A stretch of DNA of 64,000 bases from Bradyrhizobium sp. BR 10289 (lineage in GTDB: Bacteria > Pseudomonadota > Alphaproteobacteria > Rhizobiales > Xanthobacteraceae). Positions 47,075 to 54,522 of the stretch are shown piece after piece; the first letter of the stretch is position 1, and every line of letters starts with the position of its first letter. Location: the NCBI RefSeq assembly GCF_019455385.1, contig NZ_JACOFR010000001.1, positions 62,001 to 126,000 of the forward strand. Direction: 5' to 3'. The notes under the pieces were generated by a model. It saw nothing but the letters and a program-made list of their open reading frames with translations. It was not told the DNA's origin and searched no databases. The position numbers and the translations under genes are program-made.

Positions 47075-47764
47075 TTATGTTCGTCCCGGCCATTTGGCGC
47101 GGTAGAGAATCTCGCTGCCGTCGGAGAGCCGCCGCCACGGTCCGAGCTCCGGTGTATGCGGCGCCCGGGCCGTCAGATCGATCGGATAAACCCGGCTCGG
47201 CTGGCCCTGGATGGTGACGGCGAGTTGCCGGTGCAAGGTGCGGAACGCCAGCTCGACTTCGCCCGCGATGACGGGCTGGTCGCCGTCGCGATGGAAAGCG
47301 GCCGGGGTCACTTCGCCCGGCATGGTGTTGAGGTCGGTCTGCAATTCGATGCCGATGGCTTGCGCTGATGTCGGCACCGTGACGCCCGCGGGAAGGCGAA
47401 CCTCAAACACGAGCAGGGGATTGCCGCCATTCGGGTTGAGCCAGGGCGTCGCGGTCGCATAGGCGTAGGCAATGTAGGCGGCAACCCCGGCGAGGCAGAG
47501 GAGGGCGAGGATGCCCACCGACTTCAGGCTGTTGCCGGCGATGCTGCCGTGGCCGGCGTCTTTGCCCATGCGCGCCACCAGCCAGTTGGCAAGCAGCGCG
47601 CCGGCGGTCGCGCCCATCGGGGAATAAAAGAACACGCCCAACAGACCTGACATGATCGGGTCTGCTCGATTGCCGACGTCGAGGATGGAGAACAGCACGA
47701 AGACCGCGACATAGCCTGCTGCCGCGCCGGCAACGCCGACCGCAATTCGCGATGATTTTTTCAT
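47075..47764 (-). CDS. Membrane protein of unknown function
   Basis: A 229-residue protein. Three hydrophobic helices lie near residues 7-28 (IAVGVAGAAAGYVAVFVLFS), 39-62 and 83-104. The C-terminal 120 residues are a soluble domain, with VFEVRLPAGVTVPTSAQAIG and IELQTDLNTMPGEV, that should face the periplasm or cytoplasm. I know no family. It is not obviously connected to the nicotinate genes on either side. Confidence 0.65.
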   Translation of the reverse strand: MKKSSRIAVGVAGAAAGYVAVFVLFSILDVGNRADPIMSGLLGVFFYSPMGATAGALLANWLVARMGKDAGHGSIAGNSLKSVGILALLCLAGVAAYIAYAYATATPWLNPNGGNPLLVFEVRLPAGVTVPTSAQAIGIELQTDLNTMPGEVTPAAFHRDGDQPVIAGEVELAFRTLHRQLAVTIQGQPSRVYPIDLTARAPHTPELGPWRRLSDGSEILYRAKWPGRT

Positions 47765-47861
47765 CTTGTCCTCGATGGTCCGGCAATGAACTGCGGCCGT
47801 CGAGGGCTGCCTGCGTTAGACGCAGCAGGCGGTAGATTTGTTCAACGTCCTCGCGGCTGCG

Positions 47862-49058
47862 TCACTTCGCCACCACCTCCGGCACTCTCCCTGCCGGCGG
47901 CGTATTCCGGCTGCGCTGGGTGCGCACGATGCCGTCGATGATGGTCATGCCGATGCCTGGGAGGTCGCCGAGTTGCACGCTCTCCAGAATGGTCTTGCCG
48001 GGGGAGTGCTGGGCCTTGTCCATGATGACGAAATCGGCGGCGCGGCCGACTTCGATGAGGCCGCAATCGAGCGCACGCATCCGCGCGGTATTGCCTGTGG
48101 CGAGACAGAAGGCGAGCTCGGCCGGCAGCTCGCCGATCGACGACAGCATCGAGACCATGCGCAGAATGCCGAGCGGTTGCACGCCGGAGCCGGCCGGGCC
48201 GTCGGTGCCGAGGATGACCCGGTGCAGCTCGTTCATCTCGCGCGCGATGCGCAGCGTGTAGAGCGCCGAGCGTTCGTTGCCGTTATGGACGATCTCGAGG
48301 CCGCGCTTGCAGCCCTCGCAGATGCAGCGGATCTGGTCGTCCGGGAGCGCAGTGTGGCCGCCGTTGATGTGGCCGACCACGTCGGTGTCGGCCTCCAGCA
48401 CGACGTCCTTGTCGATCAGGCCCGAGCCGGGAATCGAGGGGCCCCCGGTGTGAATCGTGCTCTGGATGCCGTATTTGCGCGCCCAGCCCACCATCTTGCG
48501 CGCGGTCGGGCCGTCCTTGACGCCGCCGAGGCCGACCTCGCCAAGCAGCTTGACGCCGGCGGCGGCCATCTCCTTGAAATCTTCCTCGACCATCTCGCAT
48601 TCGATGACGGGCGCGCCGGCGTGAACCTTCACGCCGCCCGGACGAAGCGTCCAGAACGCGCGCTGGGCGAAGATCGCCATGGCCTTGAGGCCGACGACGT
48701 CACGGGGACGGCCGGGCATGTGCACTTCACCCGCCGAAATCATGGTGGTGATGCCGCCGTGGAGGGAGCTGTCGATCCAGTTGATCTGGTTCTGGCGCGG
48801 CGTCCAGTCGCCGGCGACGGGATGGACGTGGCTATCGATCAGGCCCGGGGTCACCGTCGTGCCGTTGGCGTCGACGATGGTGGTGGCGCCCTCGGTGTTG
48901 CAGTCCTTGAACCGGCCGATTGCGGTGATCTTGCCGTTCTCGGCGACGATGGTGTCGCCGTCCAGGATCGGCTTTTCCAGGGCGCCGGACAGGATCAGGC
49001 CGATATTCCGGATCACCAGCTTCGAGGGTCCGGTGGCCTGGGGGGCGTCATGCGCCAT
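47862..49058 (-). CDS. Enamidase of nicotinate degradation
   Basis: A 398-residue amidohydrolase that follows the Eubacterium barkeri enamidase closely: TPGLIDSHVHPVAGDWTPRQ, then HGGITTMISAGEVHMPGRP, IHTGGPSIPGS, VVGHINGGHTAL and the end RSRNTPPAGR. It hydrolyses 1,4,5,6-tetrahydro-6-oxonicotinate to 2-formylglutarate and ammonia with an Fe/Zn site bound by the HVH and later histidines. ATG at 49058 (MAHDAPQATG) has AAGGAG upstream; the open frame before it runs through the operator region. It is divergent from fpr, with two operator palindromes between. Confidence 0.88.
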   Translation of the reverse strand: MAHDAPQATGPSKLVIRNIGLILSGALEKPILDGDTIVAENGKITAIGRFKDCNTEGATTIVDANGTTVTPGLIDSHVHPVAGDWTPRQNQINWIDSSLHGGITTMISAGEVHMPGRPRDVVGLKAMAIFAQRAFWTLRPGGVKVHAGAPVIECEMVEEDFKEMAAAGVKLLGEVGLGGVKDGPTARKMVGWARKYGIQSTIHTGGPSIPGSGLIDKDVVLEADTDVVGHINGGHTALPDDQIRCICEGCKRGLEIVHNGNERSALYTLRIAREMNELHRVILGTDGPAGSGVQPLGILRMVSMLSSIGELPAELAFCLATGNTARMRALDCGLIEVGRAADFVIMDKAQHSPGKTILESVQLGDLPGIGMTIIDGIVRTQRSRNTPPAGRVPEVVAK

Positions 49059-49133
49059 GAAGGGGCTCCTTGTTCGTGACTGCAACGCTCGCGATCTTGG
49101 GCAGCCTTGACCGCAGGAGCAAGCGGGATTATT

Positions 49134-49163
49134 CATTAGTATACGAATGATCGTATACAAACG
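49134..49163 (+). promoter_or_regulatory. Two overlapping palindromic operators between enamidase and fpr
   Basis: 49134-49149 is CATTAGTATACGAATG (15 of 16 to CRTTYGTATACRAAYG) and 49148-49163 is TGATCGTATACAAACG (13 or 14 of 16). Their centres are 14 bases apart. A possible fpr promoter, TTGACC (49107) with TATTCA (49130) after 17 bases, lies just upstream, so the first site would cover its -10 box. The same palindrome is present at 37385 and 37538. Confidence 0.65.
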
Positions 49164-49216
49164 ACGCATAGCTGGACCGCCTCGAACACCGCAATTGACG
49201 CGACAGGGAAGGTGAG

Positions 49217-49990
49217 ATGAGCAATTTCAATCAGGAAAGCGTTTTGAGCGTCCACCACTGGACCGACACGCTGTTCTCCTTCAAGACCACCCGCAGCCCG
49301 ACCTTCCGTTTCCGCAACGGCGAGTTCACCATGATCGGCCTCAAGGTCGGCGAGAAGCCGCTGCTGCGGGCCTACAGCGTCGCCAGCGCCAATTACGAGG
49401 ACACCCTCGAATTCTTCTCGATCAAGGTGCCGGATGGCCCGCTGACCTCGCGGCTTCAGCACCTCAAGGAGGGCGACGAGATCATCGTCAGCCGCAAGGC
49501 CACCGGCACGCTCGTCATCGACAACCTGGAAGCGGGCCGCAACCTCTATCTGATCGGCACCGGCACCGGCCTCGCCCCGTTCCTGAGCGTGATCAAGGAT
49601 CCCGAGACCTACGAGCGGTTCGAGAAGGTGGTGCTGCTGCACGGCTGCCGTCATGTGAAGGAGCTCGCCTATGGCGAGATGATCACCGAGCATTTGCCGA
49701 AGGACGAGCTGCTCGGCGAGTACATCAGTAACCAGCTGATCTACTACCCGACCGTGACCCGCGATCCCTTCCGCAACCGCGGCCGCATCACCGACCTCAT
49801 TACCTCCGGCAAGCTGTTCTCCGATATCGGCCTGCCGGTGCTGGAAGCCGCGCAGGACCGCGTCATGATCTGCGGCAGCCCGGCGCTGGTGGCAGACACC
49901 CGCGTGCTGCTCGGCGAGCGCGGCTTTGTCGAGGGCAATCACGGCGAGCCGGCCCAGTTCGTGGTCGAAAAGGCTTTTGCCGAGCGCTAG
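49217..49990 (+). CDS. fpr: Ferredoxin-NADP+ reductase
   Basis: A 257-residue bacterial-type FNR. RAYSVASANYEDTLEFFS is the FAD-binding motif, GTGTGLAPFLSV the NADP-binding loop, and VMICGSPALV precedes the C-terminal part, with terminal EKAFAER. It reduces ferredoxin with NADPH (or the reverse). As 6-hydroxynicotinate reductase takes electrons from ferredoxin, and the gene shares the operator of that pathway, it is probably the dedicated electron supply. ATG at 49217 follows a GGGAAGG site. Confidence 0.92.
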   Translation: MSNFNQESVLSVHHWTDTLFSFKTTRSPTFRFRNGEFTMIGLKVGEKPLLRAYSVASANYEDTLEFFSIKVPDGPLTSRLQHLKEGDEIIVSRKATGTLVIDNLEAGRNLYLIGTGTGLAPFLSVIKDPETYERFEKVVLLHGCRHVKELAYGEMITEHLPKDELLGEYISNQLIYYPTVTRDPFRNRGRITDLITSGKLFSDIGLPVLEAAQDRVMICGSPALVADTRVLLGERGFVEGNHGEPAQFVVEKAFAER

Positions 49991-50096
49991 CTCCACAAGC
50001 CGAGCGCGAGAAGGCCGTATTTTCGCCCGCGGGCGGACGTTGCGGCGCCGATTCGCCGCTTGATACACTGTGGGAGCGAATCAGCGGAGTTCCCAC

Positions 50097-50423
50097 ATGG
50101 TTGCGGACAGCGACAGCAACATCGCCTGGCACCGGGTTCAGTTGAAGAAGAATCGCGCCGAGTTGAAGGCGCTCGAGACCGCGCGCTTCACCATGGGCGA
50201 GATCGCGTCCTCCAAGCGCAACGGGCAGACCCAGAAGGCGATCGGGGACCTCAAGCGCAAGATCGCACAGTCCGAGCGGATCATCGCCGAGCACGACAAG
50301 CGCACGCGGCGCCCGCTCGGAACCGACCTGCAAAGCCTCAGCAACGGCAGCTGGAGCCATTGGGACGCCTATACCAATCAGCAGCAGCGCAAGGCAGGCC
50401 CGCGTTCGCCGGGGCGGGGCTAA
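50097..50423 (+). CDS. Small coiled hypothetical protein
   Basis: A 108-residue, very polar, probably mostly helical protein: VQLKKNRAELKALETARFTM and KAIGDLKRKIAQSERIIAEH look like a short coiled coil or helical hairpin. There is no cysteine and no membrane segment. ATG at 50097 has GGAG upstream. Similar small proteins are found in Bradyrhizobium; no function is known to me. Confidence 0.65.
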   Translation: MVADSDSNIAWHRVQLKKNRAELKALETARFTMGEIASSKRNGQTQKAIGDLKRKIAQSERIIAEHDKRTRRPLGTDLQSLSNGSWSHWDAYTNQQQRKAGPRSPGRG

Positions 50424-50513
50424 TCCCACTGGGCGACAAAGGGCGGTTCCGCCCTTGCGCCTCCGGTGTCCCGCACCATCTGGTTGAGGCGACACCAACC
50501 ACCCGGTGATCCC

Positions 50514-51785
50514 ATGGCACCGCGCCTCGATTTCACCAGCGAGGCCTTCTTTCGCGATCCGCCTAGGGCTATCGCGGCCCTGCGGGCGCAAGGCCCCGTG
50601 GTCGCGACGCGTTTTCCCCTTGTCGGCGACGTCTGGATCACCACCACCCACGATGCGACTGCGCAGGTGCTGAAGGACAGCACGATCTTCACGTTGCGCA
50701 AGGGAGACGGTGACCTGGCCGGCCTGCGCTGGTGGATGCCGGCGCTTGTCAGGACCATCGCCAACAACATGCTGACGATGGACGAGCCTGACCACACCAG
50801 GCTGCGGAGCATTGTGGACGAAGCATTTCGCCGCCGCGCCATCGTCGCGATGGAGCCGCGCATTCGCGCGATTGCGGACGGTTTGGCCGATGAGCTGTTT
50901 GCAAAGGGCAGCCCGGCCGATCTGGTTCAGAACTATGCGCGCATCCTGCCGCTGTCGGTGATCTCGGAGCTGCTCGGCCTGCCCATGGCCGATCGTCCGC
51001 GCTTCATCGCCTGGGCCAACGCGATGTCCTCACTGACGAACGTCGCCAGCTTCTTTCGTCTGCTGTTCGCGTTCCGCAAGATGCGGACTTACCTCCAGGA
51101 ACAGCTGCAGCTTGCGCGCGAGCGGGGCGGCGAAGGGCTGATTGCCGAACTGGTCCAGGTCGAACGCGAGGGCGGCCAGATCACCCCCGACGAGATGGTC
51201 TCGATGGTGTTCCTGCTGCTCGCAGCCGGCTCGGAGACGACCACGCATCTGATCAGCGGCTCGGTCTACGAACTGCTCAGGAATCCGCGCCTCCGTGACT
51301 GGATGGAACAGGACTGGAGCCGCGCAGCACTCGCCGTCGAGGAATTTTTGCGCTTCGTCTCGCCGGTGCAGTTTTCAAAGCCGCGTTATGTGCGGCGGGA
51401 TGTCGAGCTCGAAGGCGTGCCCCTGAAGAAGGGCGATCGCGTCATGGCGATGCTTGCCGCGGCGAACATGGATCCGGCCGTGCACGAGCAGCCGGAGCGG
51501 CTCGATCTCGAACGCAAGCCGAACCGCCATATGTCCTTCGGCACGGGTATCCACTTCTGCCTCGGACATCAGCTCGCGCGGATCGAGGCGGCTTGCGCGC
51601 TCGAGGCTCTGTTCACGCGCTGGCCGCGGCTTGGTCTTGCCGTCGATCCATCACACATTCATTGGCGCAACCGGCCCGGCATTCGCATGATTGCGAAACT
51701 CCCGGTCGTTGTCGAGTCCAGCGGAACACACATGACGGGTGCGGCGTCCGCGACAGCTGATCGTTCCCTCGCTCGAGCGAGCTGA
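50514..51785 (+). CDS. Cytochrome P450
   Basis: A 423-residue soluble bacterial P450. The haem ligand is Cys349 in FGTGIHFCLGHQLAR. The I-helix motif is AAGSETTTHL, and EEFLRF holds the K-helix ExxR. It resembles CYP families of soil bacteria that hydroxylate small hydrophobic substrates; it needs a ferredoxin and reductase, and fpr lies 0.5 kb upstream. No ferredoxin gene is adjacent. The ATG at 50514 has a weak ribosome site; a GTG at 50466 would add 16 residues. Confidence 0.92.
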   Translation: MAPRLDFTSEAFFRDPPRAIAALRAQGPVVATRFPLVGDVWITTTHDATAQVLKDSTIFTLRKGDGDLAGLRWWMPALVRTIANNMLTMDEPDHTRLRSIVDEAFRRRAIVAMEPRIRAIADGLADELFAKGSPADLVQNYARILPLSVISELLGLPMADRPRFIAWANAMSSLTNVASFFRLLFAFRKMRTYLQEQLQLARERGGEGLIAELVQVEREGGQITPDEMVSMVFLLLAAGSETTTHLISGSVYELLRNPRLRDWMEQDWSRAALAVEEFLRFVSPVQFSKPRYVRRDVELEGVPLKKGDRVMAMLAAANMDPAVHEQPERLDLERKPNRHMSFGTGIHFCLGHQLARIEAACALEALFTRWPRLGLAVDPSHIHWRNRPGIRMIAKLPVVVESSGTHMTGAASATADRSLARAS

Positions 51786-51828
51786 CGCTTCTTCTTCTTA
51801 CGAAATCTTCGCGCGATGCGATCCGTCA

Positions 51829-51853
51829 GGAACGGGGCGTGGGGGCGACCGTT
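51829..51853 (+). promoter_or_regulatory. EcfG-type general-stress promoter
   Basis: GGAAC at 51829-51833 and CGTT at 51850-51853 are separated by 16 bases. This is an exact match to the alphaproteobacterial EcfG (PhyR-NepR-EcfG) promoter consensus GGAAC-N16/17-CGTT. The expected transcript would start near 51860 and run into the five small hydrophilic genes from 51932, ending at the terminator at 53136. Confidence 0.75.
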
Positions 51854-51931
51854 GGTCTGAGACCTCGCGGCGACGAAAGTCCGGCACGAGTTCCGTGCCA
51901 CCCGCACCGCAAGGATTCTCGGAGGCAAACC

Positions 51932-52117
51932 ATGACCGGCAAGATGCCACCCGTTCCACCCGCCAATCAAAGCATGAAAGGAACCGGCGACCGCAAGCAA
52001 GCGGCTCCGGATCAGGGGGCGCACGGCCAGCAGCGCGCGCAAAACCCTGATCAGCAGGGACACCAAGGCAACATCAAGCAGAACACGACCAATCAGGGCT
52101 ATCAGCAGGATCGCTGA
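51932..52117 (+). CDS. Small hydrophilic protein 1 of stress cluster
   Basis: A 61-residue, Gln/Asn/Gly-rich protein (MTGKMPPVPPANQSMKGTGD and GHQGNIKQNTTNQGYQQDR). It has no Cys, Trp or Phe and is predicted to be disordered, like hydrophilins. GGAGG lies six bases before the ATG. It is the first gene after the EcfG-type promoter. No family known to me. Confidence 0.7.
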   Translation: MTGKMPPVPPANQSMKGTGDRKQAAPDQGAHGQQRAQNPDQQGHQGNIKQNTTNQGYQQDR

Positions 52118-52131
52118 GGAGGGGGACGCCG

Positions 52132-52332
52132 ATGTCGACATCCACCAAGACACCGAACAGCATTCGTCAGGGCGGACCCGGCGCATCGCACGAGAATGCG
52201 AAAGCGCCGCTGGAGGTCAAAAAGCCGCCTGCGGACGACCCGCAACGCAAGCACAGCCGCGTCTCCGGCGGCGGTGGGGAACACGATTCCCATCACAGGC
52301 ACGACCCCGCAGAGAAGGGTGGAAAATCATGA
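52132..52332 (+). CDS. Small hydrophilic protein 2 of stress cluster
   Basis: A 66-residue protein rich in His, Gly, Lys and Pro (SRVSGGGGEHDSHHRHDPAE). It has no Cys, Trp, Tyr or Phe and should be disordered; the HDSHHRHD stretch could bind a metal. GAGGAGGGGG lies upstream. Its stop overlaps the next gene's start in an ATGA. Confidence 0.65.
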   Translation: MSTSTKTPNSIRQGGPGASHENAKAPLEVKKPPADDPQRKHSRVSGGGGEHDSHHRHDPAEKGGKS

Positions 52333-52556
52333 GCAGCAAGCACGCAAAATTATATGCACCGACCAACAAGGATCTCCGCGACAATCCCCTGATCGGCGGA
52401 TCGAAGGGAGCGAACATGGCAGGCGTTTCGCCAGACGACTTCGAAGACGTTGTGGGCGAGAACACGATCGAAGGTGACGTCGAGAACGACGTGAACATCG
52501 GTGGCGGTATCGACAAGGATGTCGCGCGCAGCGGGTCGAGCCGAAGAGGCCGGTAA
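52329..52556 (+). CDS. Small hydrophilic protein 3 of stress cluster
   Basis: A 75-residue acidic protein (MSSKHAKLYAPTNKDLRDNP, then DDFEDVVGENTIEGDVENDV). It has no Cys or Trp. The repeated acid residues and Gly suggest a flexible chain. The start is coupled to the previous gene by a four-base overlap. Function unknown. Confidence 0.65.
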   Translation: MSSKHAKLYAPTNKDLRDNPLIGGSKGANMAGVSPDDFEDVVGENTIEGDVENDVNIGGGIDKDVARSGSSRRGR

Positions 52557-52571
52557 GATTGGAGGCCCCCA

Positions 52572-52835
52572 ATGCAGGGCAAGAAGACTCACGAACAGCA
52601 GGTGCGCATTCTCGAGCGGAAGCCGGATGTTCCGGATGCCCGAGAGCTCGAGCAGGCCGTCGGTCATAACCCGCAAGACACGCGCGCCCATCGTGCCAAC
52701 CCGGAGGCGCGTCACAGCGAGTTTCCGGTGAGCCGCGGCGGCCTCAACCAGGAAAGCGATCACAACAAGCACAACGATTCTGGCCAGAGCGGCCACAAAC
52801 CGCCCAAACCGACGCCAGCGCAACAGAAGCACTAA
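52572..52835 (+). CDS. Small hydrophilic protein 4 of stress cluster
   Basis: An 87-residue protein rich in His, Asn, Gln and Pro (MQGKKTHEQQVRILERKPDV, then NQESDHNKHNDSGQSGHKPP). The first 30 residues could form a helix; the rest is disordered. It has no Cys, Trp or Tyr. GGAGG lies seven to eleven bases before the ATG. Confidence 0.7.
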   Translation: MQGKKTHEQQVRILERKPDVPDARELEQAVGHNPQDTRAHRANPEARHSEFPVSRGGLNQESDHNKHNDSGQSGHKPPKPTPAQQKH

Positions 52836-52867
52836 CCTTCGGAAGATCACTGCAAGAGGAGAGATCA

Positions 52868-53050
52868 ATGCCAGGCGGACACGGCAGCAAGACGCACTTC
52901 AGATCCGGCATGCATGGCAAGGGCGATGGCACCGGCGCAATGACCGACGTGCCGAAGGACCTGGTTGGCGACAACATGGTGCTGTCCAACCGCGACAAGA
53001 AGCAGGCATTCGGACATTCGCGGCATGGACGGCAAGTCCATCCAGACTGA
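52868..53050 (+). CDS. Small hydrophilic protein 5 of stress cluster, probably frameshifted
   Basis: A 60-residue frame starting MPGGHGSKTHFRSGMHGKGD. AGAGGAG lies before the ATG. Near 53005-53006 one extra G appears to shift the frame: without it the protein would go on as KKQHSDIRGMDGKSIQTEQY and end SANRLDDEPDASKT at 53111, 80 residues in all, in the same composition as its neighbours. As written it ends in HGRQVHPD. It has no Cys or Trp. It is the last gene before the terminator. Confidence 0.6.
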   Translation: MPGGHGSKTHFRSGMHGKGDGTGAMTDVPKDLVGDNMVLSNRDKKQAFGHSRHGRQVHPD

Positions 53051-53135
53051 GCAGTACCAGGATCATTCGGCCAACCGGCTCGATGATGAGCCGGACGCCA
53101 GTAAAACCTAGCGAGCGGTCCTCCCGCTGAAACTT

Positions 53136-53166
53136 GCGGACCGGTGCTCAGCCGGTCCGCTTTTTT
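53136..53166 (+). terminator. Rho-independent terminator of the stress cluster
   Basis: GCGGACCGG (53136-53144) and CCGGTCCGC (53152-53160) form a perfect nine-base-pair stem with a seven-base loop, followed by six T (53161-53166). It lies 25 bases after the last reading frame of the small-protein cluster. The stop codon of the convergent DUF763 gene lies inside the loop region. Confidence 0.88.
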
Positions 53167-54398
53167 GTTGCGAAGAGATCGCGTTCCCAGCCGAACACGG
53201 AGCGGCCGTCGAGATCAGGTGACGCGGCACGCTCGCCGGCGATGTAGGCCTCGACCGATGGCCCCCGCGCAGTGCGCTCCAGCCGCCGGGCTTGGTCGTC
53301 GAGGCGCTTGATTGCCTGCATCTCTTCCTCGCGCCCGAGCTTTGCGTTCTGGATCGCGCCCTTGAGCACGCGGACGGTCTCGTCATAGATTTTGATCGGA
53401 ACCGGGTAGGGATGCCGGTCCTTGCCGCCATGGGCGAGCGAGAAGCGCGCCGGATCCTTGAAGCGATAGGGCGCGCCGTGCACGACCTCGGCGACCATCG
53501 CCAGCGAGCGCACAGTGCGCGCACCGACGCCGGGCGTCAGCAGCAGTTCCGGGAAATCAACGGGCCCGCGCTCGGCTGCGGCCGCGAGGGTGCCGTGCAG
53601 GCGGCGTGCAAACACGTCCTTTGGCCTGACATCATGATGCGCGGGCATGATCAGATGCGGCAGCATGGCCTGCGCCGGCTCGGACGCTATGCCCGAAAGC
53701 CGCTCGAATTCGGAGAGAATGCGGTCGGGACCGAGATGGCTCAAAAGGTCCAGCTGCGCGCTGCGCGAGACATCGGCGCGATGGTCGGTGAGATTGACGA
53801 TCTCGCCTTGCTGCGGCCCGTCGATCGCGCTGTGTGGCGTATCGACGAAGCTCTTCAGCGCCTCGGAATGCCAGTGATAGCGGCGGGCCTGCCGCTTGTC
53901 GCCGTTCATGCCCTGCTGCACCACGGTCCATTTGCCGTCGGCGGTGACGAAGAAGCCGTGCAGATAGAGATCGAAGCCGTCCTGGACCGCGGCGCTGTCG
54001 ACCTTCGCCACCAGCCGGCTGGCACGCGTGAGGCTGACGCCGTCGAAGCCGACGCGGTCGCCGAGCTGCAACAGCTCGTCAGGGGTCTTGCGGGAATGCT
54101 GGCCGCGGCCGCCGCAGACATAGATGCCGAGCTCGTCCTGGAGCGGGCCAAGCCCGCGCTTGAGCGCGCCGATCACGGATGTCGTGATCCCCGAGGAGTG
54201 CCAGTCCATCCCCATCACGGCGCCGAACGACTGGAACCAGAACGGATGCGACAGCCGCTGCAGGAAGGCATCGCGCCCGTAATGAAGCACGATCGCCTGC
54301 GTGACGATCGCGCCCAGCGAAGCCATACGGCTCGCGAGCCAGGGCGGAACCCGCCCGGTGTGGAGAGGAAGATCGGCGCTGCCGGTACGACGAGTCAT
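53148..54398 (-). CDS. DUF763 domain protein
   Basis: A 416-residue protein of the DUF763 family. It begins TGSADLPLHTGRVPPWLASR and has the family's YHWHSEALKSFVDTPHSAID and a helix-hairpin-helix-like LLTPGVGARTVRSLAMVAEV. Such hairpins usually touch DNA, and the family has been suspected of nuclease activity, but its function is unknown. It occurs mainly in archaea and some bacteria. ATG at 54398 is the natural start; the open frame upstream has no support. Confidence 0.85.
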   Translation of the reverse strand: MTRRTGSADLPLHTGRVPPWLASRMASLGAIVTQAIVLHYGRDAFLQRLSHPFWFQSFGAVMGMDWHSSGITTSVIGALKRGLGPLQDELGIYVCGGRGQHSRKTPDELLQLGDRVGFDGVSLTRASRLVAKVDSAAVQDGFDLYLHGFFVTADGKWTVVQQGMNGDKRQARRYHWHSEALKSFVDTPHSAIDGPQQGEIVNLTDHRADVSRSAQLDLLSHLGPDRILSEFERLSGIASEPAQAMLPHLIMPAHHDVRPKDVFARRLHGTLAAAAERGPVDFPELLLTPGVGARTVRSLAMVAEVVHGAPYRFKDPARFSLAHGGKDRHPYPVPIKIYDETVRVLKGAIQNAKLGREEEMQAIKRLDDQARRLERTARGPSVEAYIAGERAASPDLDGRSVFGWERDLFATKKRTG

Positions 54399-54522
54399 GG
54401 ATGCCCTAAAATAGCGCAGTTCGCCCACGGTTGCACCTGCGGAATGCTGCATTGCACTGAGCGGGGGAGCCAAGTCGAGAGCGGCGCGTTGGCGGCAAGC
54501 GAACGCAATCCGGGGGACATGG

